A stretch of DNA of 9,992 bases from an uncultured Chloroflexota bacterium (GTDB lineage Bacteria > Chloroflexota > Limnocylindria > Limnocylindrales > CSP1-4). Location: positions 1-9,992 of the forward strand of contig CAIYZX010000070.1 of NCBI GenBank assembly GCA_903930745.1, in the 5' to 3' direction. The number at the start of each line of letters is the position of its first letter. Positions within the stretch are counted from its first letter, which is position 1. Below are positions 5,530 through 9,992 of this stretch, one piece after another. The translations under genes were made by a program, and so were the position numbers. Under the pieces are notes generated by a model that was given only the letters and a program-made list of their open reading frames with translations, searched no databases and was not told the origin of the DNA.

Positions 5530-6545
5530 CCGCCGCGGACGGCACGCCCGCCGAGCGCGCGCATGTCCTGGCGACGGCCGCGCGGGCCGGTGACCGCCGC
5601 GCGCTGGCACGCCTCCTGACGGGGGTCGAGAACCATACCCGCACCGCCGAGCTGGCCCTGCGGGCCCTCTACCCGGACGCCGCCGCCTCGCACCTCGTGG
5701 GCATCACGGGTCCGCCCGGCGCCGGCAAGTCCACGCTCGTCGCCGCGCTCATCGCGGAGCTCCGGGGCCGCGGCAGGACCGTGGCCGTGGTGGCCGTGGA
5801 TCCGTCGTCGCCCATCACCGGCGGCGCCCTCCTGGGTGACCGGGTGCGCATGCAGTCGTACGCGGCGGACGACGGGGTCTTCATCCGATCCATGGCCTCG
5901 CGGGGGCATGCGGGCGGGCTCTCGTCCACCTCGGCCGCCGCGGCGTCCGTGCTCGCCGCCAGCGGCTTCGACTACGTCCTGCTCGAGACCGTGGGCACGG
6001 GCCAGAGCGAGGTGGAGGTGGCCGCCGCAGCCGACACCACCGTCGTGCTCGAAGCGCCCGAGATGGGCGACGAGGTCCAGGCGATCAAGGCGGGCCTCCT
6101 CGAGGTCGCGGACATCGTGGTGGTCAACAAGGGTGACCGCCCTGGTGCCCAGCGGACCGCCGCCCAGCTGCGCGCGATGCTCACGCCGTCCGCCGCGGAG
6201 ACGCACGCCGATTCCGCCGACGGCCCTGCGCCGTCCCCCCGTCGAGGCCCGCAGCCCAGGCACCCGGAGATCCTGGTCACCACCGCGGCCACCGGCGACG
6301 GCGTGCCGGCGCTGCTGGACGCGGTCATCCGCCACCGCGAGGAGGGCGTGGACGGCGTCACGAGAGTGGCCCGCCGCGGCCGCGCCGCCGCCCAGCTCCG
6401 CGCCCTCGTGGCCGAGCGAACGTGGGCCCGCCTGGACGATCCCGCCCACCAGGCCCTCGTGGACCAGGTGGTGGACGAGGTGGCGGCCCACACGCTGGAT
6501 CCCTACGCGGCGGCGGACCGGCTGCTGGCCGCACTGCATCCCTGA
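5526..6545 (+). CDS. meaB: MeaB-type P-loop GTPase, B12-mutase chaperone
   Basis: 339 residues. MeaB/ArgK/MMAA G-proteins use GTP hydrolysis to gate cofactor delivery to acyl-CoA mutases and to protect them from inactivation. Motifs: P-loop GPPGAGKST (62-70), AVDPSSPITGGALLGDRVRM (90-109), FIRSMASRGHAGGLS (119-133), ETVGTGQSE (154-162; the commoner form is ETVGVGQSE), EMGDEVQAIKAG (179-190), and guanine-specificity NKGD (201-204). A proline- and charge-rich insert (about 222-246) separates NKGD from the next strand. A C-terminal helical arm (about 285-337) fits the family's dimerisation segment. The GTG start overlaps the mutase stop as GTGA, which implies translational coupling and a shared transcript. 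Cytoplasmic. The specific partner is inferred to be the adjacent small subunit and its unseen large subunit. Confidence 0.95.
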   Translation: MTAADGTPAERAHVLATAARAGDRRALARLLTGVENHTRTAELALRALYPDAAASHLVGITGPPGAGKSTLVAALIAELRGRGRTVAVVAVDPSSPITGGALLGDRVRMQSYAADDGVFIRSMASRGHAGGLSSTSAAAASVLAASGFDYVLLETVGTGQSEVEVAAAADTTVVLEAPEMGDEVQAIKAGLLEVADIVVVNKGDRPGAQRTAAQLRAMLTPSAAETHADSADGPAPSPRRGPQPRHPEILVTTAATGDGVPALLDAVIRHREEGVDGVTRVARRGRAAAQLRALVAERTWARLDDPAHQALVDQVVDEVAAHTLDPYAAADRLLAALHP

Positions 6546-6557
6546 CCCGTTGGGTCA
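6543..6557. repeat. Inverted repeat TGACCC-GTT-GGGTCA at the meaB stop codon
   Basis: A perfect 6-base inverted repeat with a 3-base centre begins exactly at the meaB TGA. In RNA it could form a small hairpin between meaB and the dehydrogenase gene; as DNA it could be a regulator site. No -10-like box lies between it and the next gene, so read-through from meaB is likely. Confidence 0.35.
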
Positions 6558-6595
6558 CACCCGCCAACGCACGCACGATCGAACGGGAGCCCCTG

Positions 6596-7456
6596 ATGAC
6601 CATCGAGCGCGTCTTCGTCGCCGGCGCCGGCCTCATGGGCCACGGCATCGCACAGGTCCACGCGGCGGCGGGCCGCGAGGTGACGGTCTACGAGCCGGAC
6701 ATCGCCCGGGCGGAGGCGGGGATCGCGCGCATCACCGGCAACCTGGACCGGGCGGTGGCCAAGGGCAGGCTGGCCGAGGAGGCGCGCAGCGGGATCCTCG
6801 CGCGCATCACCGGGACCGCGGACCTCGCGGACGCGGAGGACGCGGACCTCGTGGTGGAGGCCGTCTTCGAGGACGTGGACGTGAAGTCCGCGCTCTGGGC
6901 GCAGCTGGACGGGATCGTCCAGGAGGACGCGATCTTCGCGTCCAACACGTCATCCATCGCGATCGACCGCCTGGCCGCCGCCGTGTCGGAGCCGCGCCGC
7001 GCCCGGTTCCTCGGGATGCACTTCTTCAGCCCCGTGCCCGTGATGCCGCTCGTGGAGCTGATCCGCGGGTCTGCGACGTCCGATGACGCGGCCGAGGCGG
7101 TCCGGGCGCTCGCGGGCGACCTGGGCAAGCAGGTCATCGTGTCCGCAGACCGGCCGGGCTTCATCGTCAACCGGATCCTGATCCCGCTCCTGGGCGAGGC
7201 GATGCGGGCCTACGAGCAGGGCGTGGGAACGGCGCAGGACATCGACACGGGCGCGAAGGTCGGGCTCAACCACCCGATGGGCCCGTTGGAGCTATCGGAC
7301 TTCATCGGCCTCGACGTGGTGCTGGGCATCATGCGCGTGCTCCACGAGGGCTTCGGCGAGCCGCAGTTCGCGCCGCCGGCAGTGCTGGAGCGCCTTGTAG
7401 CGGAAGGGCACCTGGGCCAGAAGACCGGGCGCGGGTTCCACGCGTACCCGCGCTGA
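6596..7456 (+). CDS. hbd: 3-hydroxybutyryl-CoA dehydrogenase
   Basis: 286 residues, the normal length of single-function 3-hydroxyacyl-CoA dehydrogenases that interconvert (S)-3-hydroxybutyryl-CoA and acetoacetyl-CoA with NAD(P). The N-terminal Rossmann domain shows VAGAGLMGHGIA (8-19, GxGxxG) and VVEAVFEDVDVK (86-97). ASNTSSI (115-121) precedes the catalytic segment GMHFFSPVPVMPLVELI (140-156, catalytic H142, partner E154). The C-terminal domain has DRPGFIVNRI (185-194), NHPMGPLELSDFIGLDV (225-241) and GHLGQKTGRGFHAYPR at the end. The acidic end of strand 2 (VYEPD, 31-35) suggests NAD rather than NADP. ATG at 6596 has GGGAG 6 bases upstream, so unlike its neighbours it has a normal ribosome binding site, as expected for an internal operon gene. 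It lies 50 bases after meaB. Confidence 0.95.
   Translation: MTIERVFVAGAGLMGHGIAQVHAAAGREVTVYEPDIARAEAGIARITGNLDRAVAKGRLAEEARSGILARITGTADLADAEDADLVVEAVFEDVDVKSALWAQLDGIVQEDAIFASNTSSIAIDRLAAAVSEPRRARFLGMHFFSPVPVMPLVELIRGSATSDDAAEAVRALAGDLGKQVIVSADRPGFIVNRILIPLLGEAMRAYEQGVGTAQDIDTGAKVGLNHPMGPLELSDFIGLDVVLGIMRVLHEGFGEPQFAPPAVLERLVAEGHLGQKTGRGFHAYPR
7429..7453 (+). terminator. GC-rich hairpin at the end of the dehydrogenase gene, possible terminator
   Basis: GCGCGGGT (7429-7436) and ACCCGCGC (7446-7453) form a perfect 8-base stem with a 9-base loop. The stem ends directly before the TGA stop. No T-tract follows. The next gene converges from the right with only 26 bases between stop codons, so a terminator is needed somewhere here. 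Confidence 0.35.
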
Positions 7457-7482
7457 GCCGCCCGCGCAGGCGAGGCCGGCCA

Positions 7483-8892
7483 TCAGTCGTCCTGGCGATC
7501 GGCCATCTCGCGGACGGCTCGCAGCAGGGTCGACAGGTCGAAGGGCTTCAGGAGCAGCCTGGCACCGGCGGCCTGCACCGCGGCCGGGAGCGACGGCGGA
7601 GTGGCATCCCCGGTCATGAGGATGAAACGCGTGGCCAGGCCCGGCCTGGCACGCGAGAGGGCCTCGTGGAGCTCCATGCCGGACATCCCCGGCATTCCCT
7701 GGTCTGCGAGGACGACGTCCACGTGCTCTCTTCGGGCCACCTGGAGCGCGGCGGCGGCGGTCGCCGCCTCCACGGTGCGGATGCCGGCCTTGCCGAGGGC
7801 GCGACTGATCAACACCAGCACCGCGGGCTCGTCGTCACAGACGAGGACGACCGGGGACGGTCCGGCCGCCGCGGCATCCTCCGCCGCCCCGTCCGACGGG
7901 GCCTGCCGTGATGGATGCGCCCCGCCGGCCCCGGTGGCCGGCCGGTCCTCACCGGGGTGCGGCAGGGACACTGCAGGCGGGGAAGCGTGGGCCATGGCCG
8001 GGTCCGAGGCGGCGCGGGCCGCCATCACCCAGTCCGGTTCGACTCGTGTCGCCGCGCCGCGCGCAGAGGCGTCGCGCGCCACGGCCGCTGCCGGGTGGAG
8101 CTGGGCCGGGATCCTCAGGACGAACGTGTTGGCGCCGCGCCCGGACGGCTCGTACCGGAGGTCTCCGCCCTCGGCACGCAGGAGCATGCGCGCGACGAGC
8201 AGGTCCTGACCGCCCCGCGAGGGGACATGCCCGGCCGGCGAGATGCCAGCGGTGTCCGGAGCATCGAAGAGGTGGCCAGCGGCGGCCGGGGCGACGGCGG
8301 GAGCGGAGTCCTCCACCACCAGCTCCACGAAGGGTGCGGACAGCTCTCCCGCGAGACGACCGGAGATCCGCATCGAGCCGCTCGCCTGGCGCCCGCCGAG
8401 CGCCGCAAGCGCGTCCAGCGTCACGAGCAGCAGGGCATGCCGGACGGCTGCCGCGTCTGCGAGGAGATCCGGGAGCCCCTCGCTGATCTCCACCGAGACG
8501 TCAACTCCGATGAGGAGGTGGGCTTCCAGCTCCATCATCCCGCGCACCAGCGTGGTGGGGCGCACGGGCATCGCGGCGTGCGGCCGGATCCGGACCAGCT
8601 CCGTGAGCTCGCGCATCAGGCGGTGGACTCGGCCTGCCGCGTCGGCTGCGAGCTGGGCCTCCTCGTGCAGGTCCCTCGGCACGCGGCTGTCAAGCCGAAG
8701 CATGGCCGAGAACGCCATCAGGGCGCCCAGCGGGTTGGCCATCTCATGCCAGACACCGCCGGCCAGCTGGGACAGGGCGCGCGCCCGGGCGGCCAGCACG
8801 GGTTCAGAGGCACTGCAATCCAGTGCCGGTGTCACGGCAGGGTCGCCGCCGCCCTCCGGGGGCCGGCTCTGAGGCTTGCGCGGGTCGGACAC
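7483..8892 (-). CDS. Hybrid histidine (pseudo)kinase-receiver protein
   Basis: 469 residues in this start choice, cytoplasmic, with no membrane span. Domains in order: disordered N-terminus; dimerisation/phosphoacceptor helices with an intact H-box, GVWHEMANPLGALM (46-59, H49 and E50); an ATPase-like region (about 110-265); a proline/alanine-rich linker (about 265-345); and a receiver domain (347-464) with D353/D354, phosphoacceptor D397 (LADQGMPG), T427 and K449 all present. In the ATPase-like region the N-box asparagine is aspartate (TLDALAAL, D160), the DxGxG box reads DSAPA (195-199), and the GLGL box reads GQDLL (228-232). ATP binding is doubtful, so it may be a phosphotransfer or phosphatase protein. 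GTG at 8892 was chosen because GGAGA lies 4 bases upstream, a TACGAT box precedes it, and the upstream in-frame codons lose the gene's G/C-ending bias. ATG at 9003 or 9030 would overlap the divergent thiolase start. Confidence 0.85.
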   Translation of the reverse strand: MSDPRKPQSRPPEGGGDPAVTPALDCSASEPVLAARARALSQLAGGVWHEMANPLGALMAFSAMLRLDSRVPRDLHEEAQLAADAAGRVHRLMRELTELVRIRPHAAMPVRPTTLVRGMMELEAHLLIGVDVSVEISEGLPDLLADAAAVRHALLLVTLDALAALGGRQASGSMRISGRLAGELSAPFVELVVEDSAPAVAPAAAGHLFDAPDTAGISPAGHVPSRGGQDLLVARMLLRAEGGDLRYEPSGRGANTFVLRIPAQLHPAAAVARDASARGAATRVEPDWVMAARAASDPAMAHASPPAVSLPHPGEDRPATGAGGAHPSRQAPSDGAAEDAAAAGPSPVVLVCDDEPAVLVLISRALGKAGIRTVEAATAAAALQVARREHVDVVLADQGMPGMSGMELHEALSRARPGLATRFILMTGDATPPSLPAAVQAAGARLLLKPFDLSTLLRAVREMADRQDD

Positions 8893-8922
8893 GCCATCTC
8901 CGATGGGATGCGCTGGACCGTC

Positions 8923-8928
8923 ATCGTA
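8923..8928 (-). promoter_or_regulatory. Putative -10 box (TACGAT) of the histidine (pseudo)kinase gene
   Basis: On the minus strand TACGAT ends 30 bases before the GTG at 8892. The leader of about 23 bases would contain GGAGA (8901-8897) as ribosome binding site. No convincing -35 is seen. It lies about 60 bases from the divergent thiolase -10 box. Confidence 0.4.
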
Positions 8929-8988
8929 CCCGCCGTCCGGGCCCTGCGCGACGCCGCCGTCAGCGGCCCCCGGCTCGTGTGACGGGTG

Positions 8989-8994
8989 TAGAGT
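8989..8994 (+). promoter_or_regulatory. Putative thiolase -10 box (TAGAGT)
   Basis: TAGAGT lies exactly 7 bases before the thiolase ATG at 9002, the same spacing as at 1966 and 5109. There is no Shine-Dalgarno sequence, so a leaderless mRNA is predicted. Confidence 0.5.
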
Positions 8995-9001
8995 CGCGGC
9001 C

Positions 9002-9992
9002 ATGGAAGCCTCGTCCGGACCCAACGGCAACGTCTACCTCGTCAGCGCCGCCCGCACGCCCATCGGCCGCTTTGGCGGCGCCCTCGCGGATGTCCCGGCC
9101 GTGGAGTTGGGTGCCGTGGCCATCCGCGCGGCGGTGGAGCGGGCGGGCCTCCCCGCGGGCACCGCGTTCGACGAGGTGATCATGGGCCAGGTGCTCCAGG
9201 GCGGCGCCGGCCAGGCACCCGCACGGCAGGCGCTCCTGCGTGCCGGAGTGGGGGAGACCACGCCCGCCACCACGATCAACAGGGTCTGCGGCTCCGGCCT
9301 CAAGGCGATCATGTACGCGGCGGCGGGCATCCGGGCCGGTGACGGTGACCTGTACGTGGCGGGCGGCATGGAGTCCATGGACCAGGCGCCGTTCCTGCTC
9401 CGCAAGGCTCGCTTCGGCTACCGCCTCGGCAGCGGCTCCGTGGACGACAGCGCCGTGGCGGATGGCCTCTGGTGCGCCGTGGATGACTGCCACATGGGCA
9501 CGCACGCGGAGCGCGTCGCGATCCACTCGCACGTGAGCCGCGAGGACCAGGACGCCTTCGCGCTGGACAGCCACCGCAAGGCCGTGGCGGCGCAGGACGC
9601 CGGCAGGTTCGATGCGGAGATGGCGCCGGTGACGCTGCGTGATGCCAAGGGCCGCGAGACCGTCGTCGCGGTGGACGAGAGCCCGCGCCGCGACTCCACC
9701 GCGGAGGCGCTGGCCCGTCTCCGGCCCGTCTTCGCGCTGCCGGACGGCGAGGACCGCGGCGACGCGACCGCGGGCACCGTGACGGCGGGCAACGCCCCGG
9801 GCATCACGGATGGCGGCGCGGCGGTCGTGGTGGCCTCGGAGCGGGCGGTTGAGCGCCACGGCCTCACGCCGCTCGCGCGGATCGCGGGCTACGCGCAGGC
9901 GGAGACCACGCCCAAGTGGCTCTTCCTGGCACCCATCGAGGGTGTGCGGGCGCTGGAGCGCCGGACCGGGATCGCGCCGCGCGACTACGACC
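9002..9992 (+). CDS. Acetyl-CoA acetyltransferase (thiolase), 3' end outside window
   Basis: The first 330 codons are open to the window edge; family members are about 390-400 residues, so roughly the last 60-70 are missing. Thiolases cleave acetoacetyl-CoA (or a longer 3-ketoacyl-CoA) to acetyl-CoA, or run in reverse. Visible: VYLVSAARTPIGRFGGAL (11-28), VIMGQVLQGGAGQAPARQA (59-77), the nucleophile loop NRVCGSGLKAI (93-103, C96), YVAGGMESMDQAPF (118-131) and TAGNAPGITDGGAAVVV (261-277). The downstream GHPxGxSG and CxGGGxG loops with the other catalytic His and Cys lie beyond the window. Chain-length preference cannot be read here. It diverges from the pseudokinase gene and probably works with the 3-hydroxybutyryl-CoA dehydrogenase encoded about 1.5 kb to the left. 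Confidence 0.93.
   Translation, partial: MEASSGPNGNVYLVSAARTPIGRFGGALADVPAVELGAVAIRAAVERAGLPAGTAFDEVIMGQVLQGGAGQAPARQALLRAGVGETTPATTINRVCGSGLKAIMYAAAGIRAGDGDLYVAGGMESMDQAPFLLRKARFGYRLGSGSVDDSAVADGLWCAVDDCHMGTHAERVAIHSHVSREDQDAFALDSHRKAVAAQDAGRFDAEMAPVTLRDAKGRETVVAVDESPRRDSTAEALARLRPVFALPDGEDRGDATAGTVTAGNAPGITDGGAAVVVASERAVERHGLTPLARIAGYAQAETTPKWLFLAPIEGVRALERRTGIAPRDYD

Noticed and set aside
4204..5610. 468-codon minus-strand open frame opposite folE and the mutase subunit
   Set aside because: It covers three recognised plus-strand genes, has no family motif, and is His/Val/Arg-rich in the manner of antisense frames in GC-rich DNA. The 3023-4273 and 5232-6539 minus frames are rejected for the same reason.
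5836..7086. 416-codon plus-strand frame crossing meaB and the dehydrogenase gene
   Set aside because: Arginine/proline-rich out-of-frame shadow of two genes with complete motif sets.
8953..8967. GCCGC-CGTCA-GCGGC inverted repeat upstream of the thiolase promoter
   Set aside because: Five-base GC arms are expected by chance many times in 10 kb of this composition, and no promoter element is overlapped.
8893..9030. N-terminal extension of the histidine (pseudo)kinase (start at 9003 or 9030)
   Set aside because: It overlaps the thiolase start and promoter, and codons in this stretch have many A/T third positions unlike the rest of the gene; GGAGA and TACGAT support 8892 instead.

Overview
The window is about 10 kb of very GC-rich bacterial DNA with tightly packed genes, G/C-ending codons and GTG starts next to ATG starts. 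Gene content and style fit a high-GC Chloroflexota lineage (Limnocylindria-like) or an actinobacterium. I cannot settle which from sequence alone. I see no tRNA, rRNA, CRISPR array, insertion sequence or phage gene. Eleven protein genes account for nearly everything.

Left part (1-3277). A small ArsR-family repressor (minus) diverges from a seven-segment membrane protein (plus). The roughly 75-base gap between them holds two separate inverted repeats placed over promoter elements. Next come a small minimal-zincin metallopeptidase (minus) and an alpha/beta-hydrolase-fold protein (plus), which diverge from one 21-base gap with overlapping -10 boxes. The hydrolase has glycine where the nucleophilic serine should be. 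About 260 bases of apparently non-coding DNA follow.

Middle part (3278-7456, all plus). An HDAC-superfamily zinc deacetylase of the acetylpolyamine amidohydrolase type is followed by GTP cyclohydrolase I (folE). Then comes a B12 module: a stand-alone cobalamin-binding small subunit of an acyl-CoA mutase, its G-protein chaperone MeaB (4-base overlap), and a 3-hydroxybutyryl-CoA dehydrogenase.

Right part (7483-9992). A minus-strand two-component protein has an intact phospho-acceptor His box and an intact receiver domain, but its ATP-binding boxes look ruined. It diverges from an acetyl-CoA acetyltransferase (thiolase) that runs off the window end. Mutase, MeaB, dehydrogenase and thiolase together could carry a branched or methylated acyl-CoA through 3-hydroxybutyryl-CoA and acetoacetyl-CoA to acetyl-CoA. 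The mutase may be methylmalonyl-CoA mutase or a relative such as 2-hydroxyisobutyryl-CoA mutase; the large subunit that would decide is not in the window.

A recurring regulatory theme is a TANNNT-like -10 box 6-7 bases before the start codon, which predicts leaderless mRNAs for many of these genes. Short inverted repeats abut several of these -10 boxes or sit over stop codons. The most unusual items are the nucleophile-less hydrolase, the histidine pseudokinase-receiver fusion, and the compact divergent promoters.
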